From Paenarthrobacter nicotinovorans (GTDB lineage: Bacteria; Actinomycetota; Actinomycetes; Actinomycetales; Micrococcaceae), in NCBI RefSeq assembly GCF_007670255.1, contig NZ_SZVS01000009.1, positions 120,823 to 184,822 on the forward strand: DNA of 64,000 nt, written 5' to 3'. A program made the position numbers and the translations under genes. Below the pieces are notes generated by a model. It was given only the letters and a program-made list of their open reading frames with translations. It made no database searches and had not been told where the DNA came from. Below are positions 16,837-26,523 of the stretch, piece after piece (position 1 is the first letter of the stretch; each line of letters starts with the position of its first letter).

Positions 16837-18081
16837 CTAGCCGGCCGCAGCTTCCAGCCGACGCAATGCGGCAGCCCGCCCCTTGTGTCCACGCCGTTCG
16901 TCGTAGGCAATGGAGAGCCCCAGGACCAGCATCATCTCCAGCATGCACACGGGCACGGATGCACCCGCTGCAGCCATGGCGATACTGGCCGCCAAGCCAA
17001 TCACCACAAGGACGGTGCTCCACAACAATTCGCGGTCCGGGTTGAGCATGAACCCGTAAAGCGTTGTCAGCGACACCTTGAAAAGAATGATGGGGATGGC
17101 TATCGATGCCACGGCCGCGGCTGCACTGATGCTGGCCTCATGGTCGATGTAGTAGGCAGCGACGTGTAGGCCGGCACCCGTGGCAGCAATCCCTGCAAAG
17201 ACCGGCATATGCGCATAACCGAAGACCCATGAGCGGTGCCTTTGGAGATGGAGCGCCGGACCTGAGGGCAGGATGAAATAGATCCACCACATGGCGAAGG
17301 CCAACCCTGTGCCGCTGAAGCCAACCAACGCGGTATCCAGCGTCCAGCCATGCAGGGCAACCATCGCCCGCAGTGTCTCAATGGCACCGATCAGGCACTC
17401 GCCCAGGGCAATGATGGCAAGCAGTCCGTAGCGCTCGGCAATATGGTGGGCATGCCACGGCGTCCGGGCTTTGCGTTCAGCAAGTCCGGGAACTGACATC
17501 TCCAGGACGAACAAAGGCGCTGCCATGAGAAACGTGGTGAGAACGCCGGCGTCGATCAACAGGACAGCAACCCAGCCAACTTGGACAATCGAGACGTACT
17601 TTGCGTAGCGCAAACACGTTTCCCGGCGTTCGGGGTCTTGGCGGGCAGCGCGCAGCCACTGAAAGACCAGGGCTACGCGCATGACGATGTAGCCGAGCAC
17701 CATGGTGAAGTTGTCCACGTGCTTGCCGTCAATGATGGAGTGGAACACCGGCTCGATGCCCATGGCCAGGATGAGGACACCCACCATCTGCACCATGGTG
17801 ACTACGCGGAAAACCCAGTCATCGGTGTCGTAGGCGCTGGCGAACCAGGTGAAATTGATCCAGGCCCAGATCACCGCGAACATCGCGAAGGAGAAGGCAA
17901 GGAGACCTGGCCAGAAGTGCGCCTCGGCCACAGCGTGGGCAAATTGGTTGCCGGCCACTCCGAAGGCGATGACGAAAGTCAGGTCGAAGAACAGCTCAAG
18001 CGGGGTGGCGGTGCGGTGCTTCTCATGGGGATCGCGCCCGCCCATCCGGGAGAGGGCATGGCGGAGGGGATTCGTGGACAT
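16837..18081 (-). CDS. ltrA: Low-temperature requirement protein A (LtrA) family membrane protein
   Basis: A 414-residue membrane protein with about ten helices. The N-terminus HRTATPLELFFDLTFVIAFG is the family signature, and AERYGLLAIIALGE marks the middle. LtrA was named from cold growth in Listeria; its biochemical role is unknown. TAATCT on the minus strand (18089-18094) lies 7 nt before the ATG, suggesting a leaderless mRNA. Confidence 0.9.
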   Translation of the reverse strand: MSTNPLRHALSRMGGRDPHEKHRTATPLELFFDLTFVIAFGVAGNQFAHAVAEAHFWPGLLAFSFAMFAVIWAWINFTWFASAYDTDDWVFRVVTMVQMVGVLILAMGIEPVFHSIIDGKHVDNFTMVLGYIVMRVALVFQWLRAARQDPERRETCLRYAKYVSIVQVGWVAVLLIDAGVLTTFLMAAPLFVLEMSVPGLAERKARTPWHAHHIAERYGLLAIIALGECLIGAIETLRAMVALHGWTLDTALVGFSGTGLAFAMWWIYFILPSGPALHLQRHRSWVFGYAHMPVFAGIAATGAGLHVAAYYIDHEASISAAAAVASIAIPIILFKVSLTTLYGFMLNPDRELLWSTVLVVIGLAASIAMAAAGASVPVCMLEMMLVLGLSIAYDERRGHKGRAAALRRLEAAAG

Positions 18082-18114
18082 GGCTCAAAGATTACCGTTG
18101 CCTGGCGAGCCCGC

Positions 18115-18185
18115 GCCGGGTTCGCGGGAACGCGTCCAGTGCGCCCGGAAAATAGCGGCGATGTGGCAGGGTTCCCGCGAACTCG
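18115..18185. repeat. Dispersed palindrome, GTTCGC family, copy 1
   Basis: GGTTCGCGGGAACGC (18119-18133) and GGGTTCCCGCGAACTC (18169-18184) form inverted arms around 35 nt. A related structure lies at 36990-37052; on the minus strand both read GAGTTCGC(G/T)GGAAC(C/A)CTGC. It lies between LtrA and the GNAT-AAA gene, both on the minus strand. Confidence 0.65.
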
Positions 18186-18197
18186 CTGACCAGGTCC

Positions 18198-19508
18198 CTA
18201 AACGCGGCCCAGGACGTCGATGTCTTCCAGGAAGTCCTGGTGCACTTCGGGGCTGACAGTCGTGCGGGTGTCCGCGATCGCGTCGAGGTAGTCCTGGGTG
18301 ACCGGGCCTTTCCGGGCGTTGGTGCCGTCCGAGGCAGCGCCGGCGGCAGCGCCGTCGTCGTACACGGCCTTTTCCAAGGCCCGCTGGGAGGCGCTGCGCG
18401 CGGCGAACTCGATATCCGCGGGCGAGAAGCCCTCGGTCCGCTCGACCAACTGCGCAACATCCACCGAGTCCACCACGGACGCGGGGATGAACCGTTGCCA
18501 CATGGCCTCGCGGGCATGGACGTCCGGAAGGCCGATGGGGATGACGTAATCGAAGCGTCCGTGGCGGAGGAACGCGGTATCCAGCGCACGGATGAAGTTG
18601 GTGGCACACACGAGCAAGCGGCCGGGCTGTTCGCGGAAAGCCGGGATGATCTTGAGGAGCTCGTTGGTGACGCCCTGAAGCGGCGACGGCGGATCACCGG
18701 CACGCTGGGAAGCGATCTCCTCCACCTCGTCGATGAACACCACGGCGTGCTCCAGCTCGGCGATCTCCAGGAAGGTCTCCCGCAAGGCGCCCGCCAGCCC
18801 CTTGGGATCTGAGGCCAATCGGGACGGGAACACCTCCACGAACGGCCACTCCAGGCGTGAGGCGATGGCTTTGGCGAAGGTGGTTTTGCCTGTGCCGGGA
18901 GGACCGAACAACACCACCGCGCGCGGCGGAACAACGCCGTATTCGTCGGCGAGGTCGGCTTCGGCCAAGGGGAGCACCAGCCGGCGCTCCAGCAGTTCCT
19001 TCTCCCGGCGCATGCCAGCCACGTTCTCCCACAAATCGCGCGCCAGGACGCGCCCGCCGAGCAGTCCCAGCGCACCGAGTTCCTGGCGCTGCACGGGAAT
19101 GGTCCGCTCGAAGTAGCGCAGGTTTTTCTTCACCACGAACCCGCGGCCGAGGAAGGCTTCGACCCGCGTTTCGGTCTCCGGCATCAGCGCGGAGAGTTTG
19201 TTGAGGCCGTGCGGAGCCATCCGGTTTTCGACGGCGGCCAGCAGCGAGGTGCCGATGCCCCGGCCGCGGAACTCGGGAAGCGTCGCCAGGAAGACGATCC
19301 AGCCTTGGTCATGGGCGGCACGTCCGACGGCGGCACCCACCACCTGCTCGCCCTGAACCGCGACCACGGCATGGTCCTTCTCGCAGGACGCCAGGACTTC
19401 GGACAAGGCGTAGACGGGCTCCACGCCGTCGGCCTTGAGGGACTCCCACAGATGGAGTATGCCGTCGAGATCAGAGGAGTGGAAGTCCCGGATGCGCCAA
19501 TTGGTCAT
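18198..19508 (-). CDS. Fusion of GNAT acetyltransferase and AAA ATPase
   Basis: A 436-residue two-domain protein. Residues about 1-135 form a GNAT fold with the acetyl-CoA loop RGRGIGTSLL (81-90). Residues about 155-400 form a classical AAA ATPase: Walker A GPPGTGKT (202-209), Walker B VVFIDEVEE (256-264), sensor 1 CATN and a basic FLRHGRFD arginine-finger region. The AAA part is closest to FtsH/Cdc48-type unfoldases but has no protease or transmembrane part. AGGAGAAG precedes the ATG. It might couple acetylation to remodelling of a protein target; that is inference. Confidence 0.85.
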   Translation of the reverse strand: MTNWRIRDFHSSDLDGILHLWESLKADGVEPVYALSEVLASCEKDHAVVAVQGEQVVGAAVGRAAHDQGWIVFLATLPEFRGRGIGTSLLAAVENRMAPHGLNKLSALMPETETRVEAFLGRGFVVKKNLRYFERTIPVQRQELGALGLLGGRVLARDLWENVAGMRREKELLERRLVLPLAEADLADEYGVVPPRAVVLFGPPGTGKTTFAKAIASRLEWPFVEVFPSRLASDPKGLAGALRETFLEIAELEHAVVFIDEVEEIASQRAGDPPSPLQGVTNELLKIIPAFREQPGRLLVCATNFIRALDTAFLRHGRFDYVIPIGLPDVHAREAMWQRFIPASVVDSVDVAQLVERTEGFSPADIEFAARSASQRALEKAVYDDGAAAGAASDGTNARKGPVTQDYLDAIADTRTTVSPEVHQDFLEDIDVLGRV

Positions 19509-19669
19509 GAGTTCTTCTCCTGGGGCTGTCAGTGAGTCGCCATTGATTCGTTGGAGTTGAGCATAAGCGAATCACTGCCGGGGAACGTTGCGGCTTCGTT
19601 GCGTTACGGCGACCGGGCCCGCGTCTAGGATGGGCACAGGAAACACCCAGCACGTTCGAGGGAGAAGCG

Positions 19670-20842
19670 GTGGGAGCATTCAGGGACAGAAGGCGGCCGG
19701 GGTCTGGCCGAGCGCCGGGGTCCGTCATGGCCGCGATCCTGGCGGCTGTCCTTTTGGCCGTCCTGCCCGTTCCCGCTGCCAACGCCGTCTCGCCGGACGA
19801 GTTCACCATCAGCGGCCCGACGTACGTGGGAACCGGGTTGTCGGTCAGCGGCGCCTACGAGTACTTCTCCGCCTGCGATCCCGACCCGCAGCACGGCTAT
19901 TCCATCCAGTGGCTTCGTGATGGAGAGCCGGTGACATCGCAATCGACGTTCACCTCTTTCTACGAGCTGCGTGCTGAAGATGTAGGCACCCGGATCTCGG
20001 CCGTTGTCACGGGTTCGCAGGCCTGCAACCCTTCGCAGGTGGTGGTGAAGGAATCCGAGGTGGTCAAAAGCCAGCCCACGCGCGTTGAAGGATTCACGGG
20101 TCGGGGAGTATTCGAACTGTTGGGACGCCGGCATGATGGTGCACTGATGCTCTACCCGGGCTTGGACAGCGCGCAAGGCTGGAAGCCACCGCGGCTGATT
20201 GGCTCCAACTGGGGTGCCTATACCAGGATCATCGGTGCCGGCGACCTCACCAGCGACGGCAAAACCGAACTCCTGGCCACTGATGCGGTGGGCAGGCTCT
20301 GGATGTTCTGGGGCAGGGGAGACGGAACATTCCCCGCAGAGGCCTATCCCTCGGAGATCGGCTGGGGGTGGAACGCGATGGACAAAGTGGTGGGCCCCGG
20401 GGACTTCGACGGCGACGGGTACAACGACCTCCTGGCCTCCGAACCCAACGGCAACCTCTACCTCTATCCCAAAGCTGCCCGGGGCTGGACACCCCGCGTC
20501 CAGGTGGGCCAGGGGTGGGACGTCATGGACCTGCTCATCACGCCCGGTGATTTCAATGGCGATGGCACGGCGGACATCCTCGCCAAAGACAAGGCCGGAA
20601 GACTGTTCCTCTATGGCGGCAACGGAAACGGAGGATGGCTGGCCCCGAAGCAGATCGGCCAAGGCTGGAACGTGCTGGGCAAGGTGGGCAGCGTTGGGGA
20701 CTTCAACCGTGACGGTTTTGCCGATGTCCACGGGGTCAACAGCTCCGGTGAATTGCTGATGTACTACGGCGATGGACGCGGCGGTTGGAAGGGCGTGGAA
20801 ACCGTTGGGTGGGGCTGGAACATCTTCAATGGGCTCTACTGA
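19670..20842 (+). CDS. Secreted FG-GAP/VCBS repeat protein
   Basis: A 390-residue exported protein. A signal peptide ends near LPVPAANAVS (residue about 40). Residues 45-130 form an Ig-like domain (ISGPTYVGTGLSVSGAYEY to VVTGSQACNP). From about residue 145 come repeats of roughly 45 residues with DFDGDGYNDLLA, DFNGDGTADILA and DFNRDGFADVHG, the calcium-binding loops of an FG-GAP beta-propeller, alternating with GWGWN/GQGWN turns. The GTG start is preceded by GAGGGAGAAG, with TAGGAT at about 19626. A cell-surface or binding role is likely. Confidence 0.82.
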   Translation: MGAFRDRRRPGSGRAPGSVMAAILAAVLLAVLPVPAANAVSPDEFTISGPTYVGTGLSVSGAYEYFSACDPDPQHGYSIQWLRDGEPVTSQSTFTSFYELRAEDVGTRISAVVTGSQACNPSQVVVKESEVVKSQPTRVEGFTGRGVFELLGRRHDGALMLYPGLDSAQGWKPPRLIGSNWGAYTRIIGAGDLTSDGKTELLATDAVGRLWMFWGRGDGTFPAEAYPSEIGWGWNAMDKVVGPGDFDGDGYNDLLASEPNGNLYLYPKAARGWTPRVQVGQGWDVMDLLITPGDFNGDGTADILAKDKAGRLFLYGGNGNGGWLAPKQIGQGWNVLGKVGSVGDFNRDGFADVHGVNSSGELLMYYGDGRGGWKGVETVGWGWNIFNGLY

Positions 20843-20852
20843 ACCGGCCTCC

Positions 20853-21605
20853 CTACTGAACCGGGCGAAGCCGCAGACCCTGCATGCCGCCGTCGACCGC
20901 CAGCGACGTACCCGACGTCGAGCCTGACAGCGGACTCGCCAGGTAAGCCACCGCGCCGGCTACTTCGGCGGGATCCACCATGCGCCCGTGGGGCTGGCGG
21001 GCATTGAGGGCTGCGCGCTCGCCGGCGGGATCAGCGGCGGAGTCCAGCAGCCGGCCCACCCATGGGGTGTCCACAGTGCCGGGATTGACGCAGTTCACGC
21101 GGATGCCCTCGCGCACGTGGTCCGCGGCCATCGCCAAAGTCAGGGACAGGACCGCGCCCTTGGACGCAGAGTACAGCGCACGCTGCGGCAGGCCCGCCGT
21201 TGCGGCGATGGAGCAGGTGTTGACGATCGAAGCGGCAGGCGACTCGCGAAGGTAAGGCAGCGCCGCCCGGCTGACACGCGCGATCCCCACGACGTTGATA
21301 TTGAGGACGCGGAGCCACTCGTCGTCATCGTTTGCGGCAACGTCGCCTTGCGCCCCGATTCCGGCGTTGTTGATGACGATGTCCAGTCGGCCGAACCGCT
21401 GGGCGACATGCTCGACGGCGGTTCGCACCGAGGCGTCGTCGGCCACGTTGCACTGCACGCCGAAGTGCGGGCTGGCTTCCGGTGTGAGGTCCAGGACCGC
21501 GACCTGGGCGCCGCCTGCAGCGAGGCGATCCGCGATGGCCGCCCCGATCCCGGAAGCCCCACCTGTGACGATTGCCGCGAGGCCATCAAATTCCGTGGTG
21601 GTCAT
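20853..21605 (-). CDS. SDR, probable 2-keto-3-deoxy-L-fuconate 4-dehydrogenase
   Basis: A 250-residue classical SDR with TGGASGIG, NNAGIG, catalytic Ser in NTCSIAA and YSASK, and an NAD-type acidic residue in VAVLDLT. The C-terminal LAVDGGMQGL is typical. It sits directly after the FAH-family gene (stop of that gene 10 nt upstream) on the same mRNA. In the oxidative fucose pathway this step makes 2,4-diketo-3-deoxy-L-fuconate, exactly the substrate of the neighbour. Family is sure; the specific reaction rests on context. Confidence 0.82.
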   Translation of the reverse strand: MTTTEFDGLAAIVTGGASGIGAAIADRLAAGGAQVAVLDLTPEASPHFGVQCNVADDASVRTAVEHVAQRFGRLDIVINNAGIGAQGDVAANDDDEWLRVLNINVVGIARVSRAALPYLRESPAASIVNTCSIAATAGLPQRALYSASKGAVLSLTLAMAADHVREGIRVNCVNPGTVDTPWVGRLLDSAADPAGERAALNARQPHGRMVDPAEVAGAVAYLASPLSGSTSGTSLAVDGGMQGLRLRPVQ

Positions 21606-21614
21606 GGTCCGGCC

Positions 21615-22526
21615 TCAGGCGTTGGTGCCGGCGACGGCAACCGGGCGGGCTGACCCGGCGTGCGCGCGGAAGTACTCCTGGCGCTGGCTTCCGAGGCCGT
21701 CGATTTCCAGCTCCACCACGTCACCGGGTTGGATGAACGGGAAGCGGCCGGACAACGCCACGCCCTCGGGGGTTCCTGTGATGATCACATCGCCGGGTTC
21801 AAGGACCATGTACTGGCTGAGGTGGTGGACGATCGTTGCGGGGTCGAAGATCATGTCCGAGGTATTGGAATCCTGGCGGGCCTCGCCGTTGACCAGGGTC
21901 CGGAGGCGAAGGTTGCCCGGATCGATCTCGGAGGCGGGGACCAGCCAGGGACCCAGGGGAGTCGAGCCCGGGAGCGACTTGCCTTTGGTCCACTGTCCGG
22001 CAGCCCCGGGGATCTGGTACTCACGCTCGGAGAGGTCGTTGGCCACCGCGTAACCGGCGATGCTGTCTTCGGCCTCTTCAAGGGTGGAAAGGTATGACGC
22101 TTCCTTGCCGATGATGATGGCCAGTTCCACCTCCCAGTCGTACTTTTCCGACGACGGCGGAATGGGAGCGGCGTCGTACGGTCCGGCGATGGTGTTGCTT
22201 GGTTTCAGGAATACGACCGGAACTTCGGGCGGTGTCGCGCCGGATTCGGCGGCGTGCGCAGTGTAGTTCAGGCCGATCGCGACGACGGATCCAGGCCGGG
22301 CAACAGGTGCTCCGATGCGCAGTCCTTCAGCCGGAATTTCCGACAGTTCCCCTTTATCCAGGGCTTCGCGGGTGCGTTCGATACCATCCGAGGCGAGGAA
22401 GCCGCCGTCGATGTCCTTGGTCAGGGGCGCAAGGCTGTAGTACTTCTCGTCGCCGTTGGCGTCCTCGGCGATGACTGCCGGTTGTTCGTTTCCGGCCGTA
22501 CCCAGCCTGGCGAATTTCAAGGTCAT
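21615..22526 (-). CDS. FAH-family hydrolase, probable 2,4-diketo-3-deoxy-L-fuconate hydrolase
   Basis: A 303-residue fumarylacetoacetase-type protein. After an N-terminal cap domain the catalytic fold begins at VVAIGLNYTAHAAE; the metal ligands are in DWEVELAIIIGK and AVANDLSERE, and the GDVIITGTPEGVA loop is conserved. It would split the diketo acid into pyruvate and L-lactate, ending the fucose route. GGAGGAAG precedes the ATG. The promoter faces back to back with that of the dehydratase gene. Confidence 0.85.
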   Translation of the reverse strand: MTLKFARLGTAGNEQPAVIAEDANGDEKYYSLAPLTKDIDGGFLASDGIERTREALDKGELSEIPAEGLRIGAPVARPGSVVAIGLNYTAHAAESGATPPEVPVVFLKPSNTIAGPYDAAPIPPSSEKYDWEVELAIIIGKEASYLSTLEEAEDSIAGYAVANDLSEREYQIPGAAGQWTKGKSLPGSTPLGPWLVPASEIDPGNLRLRTLVNGEARQDSNTSDMIFDPATIVHHLSQYMVLEPGDVIITGTPEGVALSGRFPFIQPGDVVELEIDGLGSQRQEYFRAHAGSARPVAVAGTNA

Positions 22527-22550
22527 GGCTTCCTCCGTGCGTTCGGGACT

Positions 22551-22633
22551 AACATCCGAGCTCTAGTGTGATGTTTCCTCCCATAATACGGAAATGTGAC
22601 CCATTGACAAGGCATACATCCGATGTTTAGCTT
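22551..22633. promoter_or_regulatory. Bidirectional promoter and operators of the fucose genes
   Basis: Plus strand: TTGACA (22604-22609), 18 nt, TAGCTT (22628-22633). Minus strand: TTGTCA (22605-22610), 16 nt, TATTAT (22583-22588). The two -35 boxes overlap almost completely. Palindrome ACATCCGATGT (22616-22626) lies in the plus spacer, and AACATC...GATGTT (22551-22575) covers the minus start. ACATCCGA recurs before the regulator gene (28094-28101, minus). This points to control of both arms by one regulator. Confidence 0.75.
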
Positions 22634-22666
22634 CAACGAAGAACAGCTAATCCAGCCAGGAGCCCC

Positions 22667-23971
22667 ATGAGCCTCATCACCGCAGTGGAAACGTTCGATA
22701 TCCGTTTCCCCACATCCCTGGACCTCGACGGCTCCGACGCCATGAATCCGGACCCGGACTACTCCGCCGCCTACCTGATCATCCGCACGGACGCCGGCGA
22801 CGGGCACGAGGGCCACGGCTTCGTGTTCACCATTGGCCGCGGCAACGAGGTGGAGACCGCGGCAATCGGCGCCCTCAAGGAGCACATCCTTGGCCTTTGC
22901 GTCGAAGAACTCCTCGACGACATGGGAGCCACCTGGAAACTCCTGGCCCACGACTCCCAACTCCGCTGGCTCGGACCCGAAAAGGGCGTCATGCACATGG
23001 CGATCGGCGCCGTCGTCAACGCCCTGTGGGACCTGAAAGCCAAGCGCGCGGGGCTGCCCCTGTGGGAACTGCTCGCACGCATGACGCCCGAAGAACTCGT
23101 GGCGTTGGTGGACTTCCGCTACCTCACGGATGCCCTCACGCCGGATGAAGCACTGGCCATCCTTCGCGCCGCCGAACCCGGACGGGAACAGCGGAAGGTG
23201 GCACTTCGCGCCGAAGGCTACCCCGCCTACACCACGACGCCGGGCTGGCTGGGCTACAGCGACGCGAAACTGACGCGGTTGGCCAAGGAAGCCGTGGCTG
23301 ACGGCTTCGAGCAGATCAAGTTGAAGGTGGGGGCGTCCCTGGAGGACGACATCCGGCGGGTCCGTGCTGCGCGGGAGGCCGTTGGTCCTGATATCAGGAT
23401 CGCCGTGGACGCCAACCAACGTTGGGACGTGCAGGAGGCCATCGACTGGATGGGCCACCTGGCCCCCTACGACATCGCCTGGATCGAGGAACCCACCAGC
23501 CCGGATGACATCCTCGGCCACGCCGCGATCGCCCGGGCTGTTGCGCCGATTCCGGTGGCAACAGGGGAGCACGTGCAGAACCGGGTGGTGTTCAAGCAGA
23601 TGCTGCAGGCAGGTTCTCTGCAGGTGCTCCAGATCGACGCGGCCCGCGTGGCCGGCGTCAACGAGAACATTGCCATCCTGCTCTTGGCCGCCAAGTTTGG
23701 TGTCCGTGTCTGCCCGCATGCCGGCGGGGTGGGATTGTGCGAAGCCGTGCAGCACTTGTCCATGTTCGACTACGTCGCGGTGTCCGGGACCAAGGAGGGA
23801 CGGACCATCGAGTTCGTTGACCACCTCCACGAACACTTCATCAGCCCGGTGGAGGTCCACAGCGGCGCGTACTGGCCGCCGTCGAGTCCTGGTGCCGGAA
23901 ACGAAATGCTCCGTGAAACACTGGCCGCGTACAGCTTTCCTGACGGCCCGGTATGGAAGGAAGACCAGTGA
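22667..23971 (+). CDS. fucD: L-fuconate dehydratase
   Basis: A 434-residue enolase-superfamily enzyme that removes water from L-fuconate to give 2-keto-3-deoxy-L-fuconate. The match to Xanthomonas FucD is strong in memory: [54 protein letters not shown]. Catalytic residues are in KLKVGA (Lys), DANQRWD and EEPTSPDD (metal ligands), ATGEH, and [13 protein letters not shown] (His). An AGGAG precedes the ATG. It is first gene of a five-gene operon with overlapping or touching genes. Confidence 0.95.
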   Translation: MSLITAVETFDIRFPTSLDLDGSDAMNPDPDYSAAYLIIRTDAGDGHEGHGFVFTIGRGNEVETAAIGALKEHILGLCVEELLDDMGATWKLLAHDSQLRWLGPEKGVMHMAIGAVVNALWDLKAKRAGLPLWELLARMTPEELVALVDFRYLTDALTPDEALAILRAAEPGREQRKVALRAEGYPAYTTTPGWLGYSDAKLTRLAKEAVADGFEQIKLKVGASLEDDIRRVRAAREAVGPDIRIAVDANQRWDVQEAIDWMGHLAPYDIAWIEEPTSPDDILGHAAIARAVAPIPVATGEHVQNRVVFKQMLQAGSLQVLQIDAARVAGVNENIAILLLAAKFGVRVCPHAGGVGLCEAVQHLSMFDYVAVSGTKEGRTIEFVDHLHEHFISPVEVHSGAYWPPSSPGAGNEMLRETLAAYSFPDGPVWKEDQ

Positions 23972-25272
23972 TCCAGCATGCCCCCTGGTTCGAGGAAGCA
24001 CGCTTCGGGATGTTCGTGCACTGGGGCGTCTACGCCCTGCCCGCACGGCACGAATGGGTGATGAACAGGGAAGAGATCACCGTGGAGGGGTACTCGAAGT
24101 ACTTCCGGCGCTTCGATCCTGACCTGTACGATCCCCGCGAATGGGCCAGGGTCGCCCGCGCCGCCGGGATGAAGTACGTTGTCCTCACCACCAAGCACCA
24201 CGACGGATTCTGCCTGTGGGATTCGGCCCTCACCGACTACAAGGCAACCAACACCCCCGCAGGCGGGGACCTCATCCGGCCGTATGTGGAAGCACTCCGC
24301 GCCGAGGGGCTGAAGGTTGGTTTTTACCACTCGCTCGTTGACTGGCACCACCCCGACTTCACCATCGACGGGGTACATCCGCAACGCAACGCGGCCGACG
24401 TCGAACGTTTGAACAGCGGCCGCGACATGGCCCGCTATCGTGAGTACCTCCACGGCCAAGTGCGCGAACTCCTGAGCAACTACGGCACCATCGACTACCT
24501 GTTCTTCGACTTCTCCTATGCCGGCGAGGGGCACGGGCAGTTCTGGGGTGGCAAGGGCCGGAAGGACTGGGACTCGGAAGAGCTGCTGGCGATGGTGCGC
24601 GAGCTTCAGCCGGGCATCGTGATCAATGACCGCCTGGACATCCCGGGAGACTTTGTCACGCCGGAGCAGTACCAGCCCGCCGGCCCCATGATGCTCGACG
24701 GCGAACCCGTCACCTGGGAGGCTTGCCAGACGCTGAACGGCAGCTGGGGGTACGACCGGGACAATCAGAACTACAAGTCAGTGGATCTGCTCATCCGGAT
24801 GCTGGTGGACGGGGTGTCCAAGGGCGGAAACCTGCTGCTCAACGTGGGCCCAACGGGGAGGGGAACCATTGATCCGCGGGCGCTGGAGTCGCTGGAGGGA
24901 ATAGGGGAGTGGATGAAACTGCATTCCCGCTCCATCTACGGTGCGGGTGTTTCCGCGTTCACCGCTCCCTCGGACGTCCGGTACACCCAACGCGGGGACC
25001 GGCTCTATGTGCACTTGTTCGCCTGGCCGTTCGAATACGTGCACCTGCCTGGCCTGGCCGGGAAGGTGGAGTACGCCCAGTTGCTCAATGACGCGTCGGA
25101 AGTGTTCCTTCGCGAGGTGGACCCGGACCAGCAGGCCATGAACATGACCCCGGGAGGCCAACCGCCGGGAACACTGACCATCAAATTGCCGGTGCAAAGG
25201 CCCGACGTGGAAGTCCCGGTGCTGGAGCTTTTCCTCAAGCCCTCCGTGGAACCGACGGTCAGCCATGGTTGA
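23968..25272 (+). CDS. Alpha-L-fucosidase (GH29), cytoplasmic
   Basis: A 434-residue retaining glycosidase. GH29 hallmarks are [20 protein letters not shown] at the start, [18 protein letters not shown], and the nucleophile Asp in DYLFFDFSY (about residue 192). [23 protein letters not shown] is also typical. The GTG at 23968 overlaps the previous stop by 4 nt and is preceded by GGAAGGAAG; an ATG at 23953 lies inside that ribosome site. There is no signal peptide, so it acts on fucosides already imported, releasing L-fucose for the other genes. Confidence 0.93.
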   Translation: MIQHAPWFEEARFGMFVHWGVYALPARHEWVMNREEITVEGYSKYFRRFDPDLYDPREWARVARAAGMKYVVLTTKHHDGFCLWDSALTDYKATNTPAGGDLIRPYVEALRAEGLKVGFYHSLVDWHHPDFTIDGVHPQRNAADVERLNSGRDMARYREYLHGQVRELLSNYGTIDYLFFDFSYAGEGHGQFWGGKGRKDWDSEELLAMVRELQPGIVINDRLDIPGDFVTPEQYQPAGPMMLDGEPVTWEACQTLNGSWGYDRDNQNYKSVDLLIRMLVDGVSKGGNLLLNVGPTGRGTIDPRALESLEGIGEWMKLHSRSIYGAGVSAFTAPSDVRYTQRGDRLYVHLFAWPFEYVHLPGLAGKVEYAQLLNDASEVFLREVDPDQQAMNMTPGGQPPGTLTIKLPVQRPDVEVPVLELFLKPSVEPTVSHG

Positions 25273-25579
25273 GAGCATCGCCCTGCACACCAGGCTCAAA
25301 CCGGGCACGGAAGATGAGTACGCCGACGCCCACGCGCACATCCCTCCGGAACTCGTGTCCGCGCTGAAGGAAGCCGGCGTTCGGAACTGGCGGATCTGGC
25401 GCAGCGGACTCGACCTCTTCCATGTGGTGGACGTGGACGACTACCAGGCGATGCGGCATGCGCTCGCCGACCATCCAGCCAATGTGCCGTGGCAAGCCCG
25501 GATGGCTGAACTTTTGGACGTCCAGGACGATTACTCCGGGACGGATACGGGTATCCCCAGAGTATGGGAACTGCCGTGA
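25265..25579 (+). CDS. L-fucose/L-rhamnose mutarotase (RhaM family)
   Basis: A 104-residue ferredoxin-like fold protein interconverting alpha and beta anomers of a 6-deoxy sugar. HTRLKPGTEDEYADAHAHIPPEL and RNWRIWRSGLDLFHVVDVDDY match the RhaM family. The start overlaps the fucosidase gene by 8 nt. In this operon it would supply the beta-anomer used by the dehydrogenase. Fucose specificity is inferred from context. Confidence 0.88.
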   Translation: MVESIALHTRLKPGTEDEYADAHAHIPPELVSALKEAGVRNWRIWRSGLDLFHVVDVDDYQAMRHALADHPANVPWQARMAELLDVQDDYSGTDTGIPRVWELP

Positions 25580-26523
25580 ACTCACTCGACCTCCACAGGC
25601 TGGGCAGGCTCGGCTTCGGCGGGGCCGGGATCGGAAACCTGTACCGCGCCATCCCGGACGGTGAAGCCCTTGCCACGGTGCTGGCCGCCTGGGACACAGG
25701 AGTCCGATACTTCGACACCGCGCCGCACTACGGCCTTGGCCTGTCGGAGCAGAGACTCGGCGCCGTCCTGCGGGACAAGCCGCGTGATGGGTTCGTCATC
25801 TCCACCAAGGTTGGCCGTTTGCTGGAACCCAACCCCGCCGGCGGGCGCGACTCCGAGGGCTTCGACGTCCCGGCTACAACGCGGCGCGTCTGGGACTTCA
25901 GCGAGGCAGGCATCCGGCGCAGCATCGAAGAGTCGTTGGAGCGGCTTGGGCTGAGCTACGTGGACATTGTTTACCTGCACGATCCCGACGTCCATGACCT
26001 TCGCGCCGGAATCACGCAGGGGCTGCCCGCGCTGGAAAAACTCCGGTCCGAGGGCCTTGTCTCGGCCATCGGCGTCGGCACCAACTCCGCCGAAGCCGCC
26101 CTGGAGTGCATCGAAGCGGCCGACCTTGACCTCGTGATGCTCGCCGGACGCTACACCCTGCTGGAGCAGCCCGACGTTCCCCTGCTTGAACGCTGCAGGC
26201 AGCGCCGCACCGGCGTCGTAAGCGTTGGCGCCTATAACTCTGGTCTCCTTGCCCGTCCCGAAGTCCCTGATGATGCGCACTACAACTACGGGCAAGCACC
26301 GCCGGCTGTGCTGGAGAGGGCCCGGGCGCTCGCGGCACTTTGCCGCGATTTCGGCGTGGAACTCCCGACGGCGGCACTCCAGTTCCCGCTGCGGCATCCG
26401 GCAGTCGTGAACGTGACGGCTGGGGCAACCTCCCCTGAACAGATGGCCACCAACGCGGAACGGATGGACCAGCCGGTTCCCGAGGAGCTGTGGGCGGCGT
26501 TGGAGGGACTGGGCAGTGATTGA
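25576..26523 (+). CDS. Aldo/keto reductase, probable L-fucose dehydrogenase
   Basis: A 315-residue (alpha/beta)8-barrel reductase. The catalytic Asp and Tyr are in YFDTAPHYGLGLSE, the Lys in VISTKVGRLL, and YLHDPD carries the position normally held by an active-site His. It belongs to the subgroup of D-threo-aldose/L-fucose dehydrogenases that oxidise fucose to the lactone with NAD(P). GTG 25576 overlaps the mutarotase stop by 4 nt; an ATG at 25564 would overlap by 16 nt and is possible. Confidence 0.85.
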   Translation: MNSLDLHRLGRLGFGGAGIGNLYRAIPDGEALATVLAAWDTGVRYFDTAPHYGLGLSEQRLGAVLRDKPRDGFVISTKVGRLLEPNPAGGRDSEGFDVPATTRRVWDFSEAGIRRSIEESLERLGLSYVDIVYLHDPDVHDLRAGITQGLPALEKLRSEGLVSAIGVGTNSAEAALECIEAADLDLVMLAGRYTLLEQPDVPLLERCRQRRTGVVSVGAYNSGLLARPEVPDDAHYNYGQAPPAVLERARALAALCRDFGVELPTAALQFPLRHPAVVNVTAGATSPEQMATNAERMDQPVPEELWAALEGLGSD

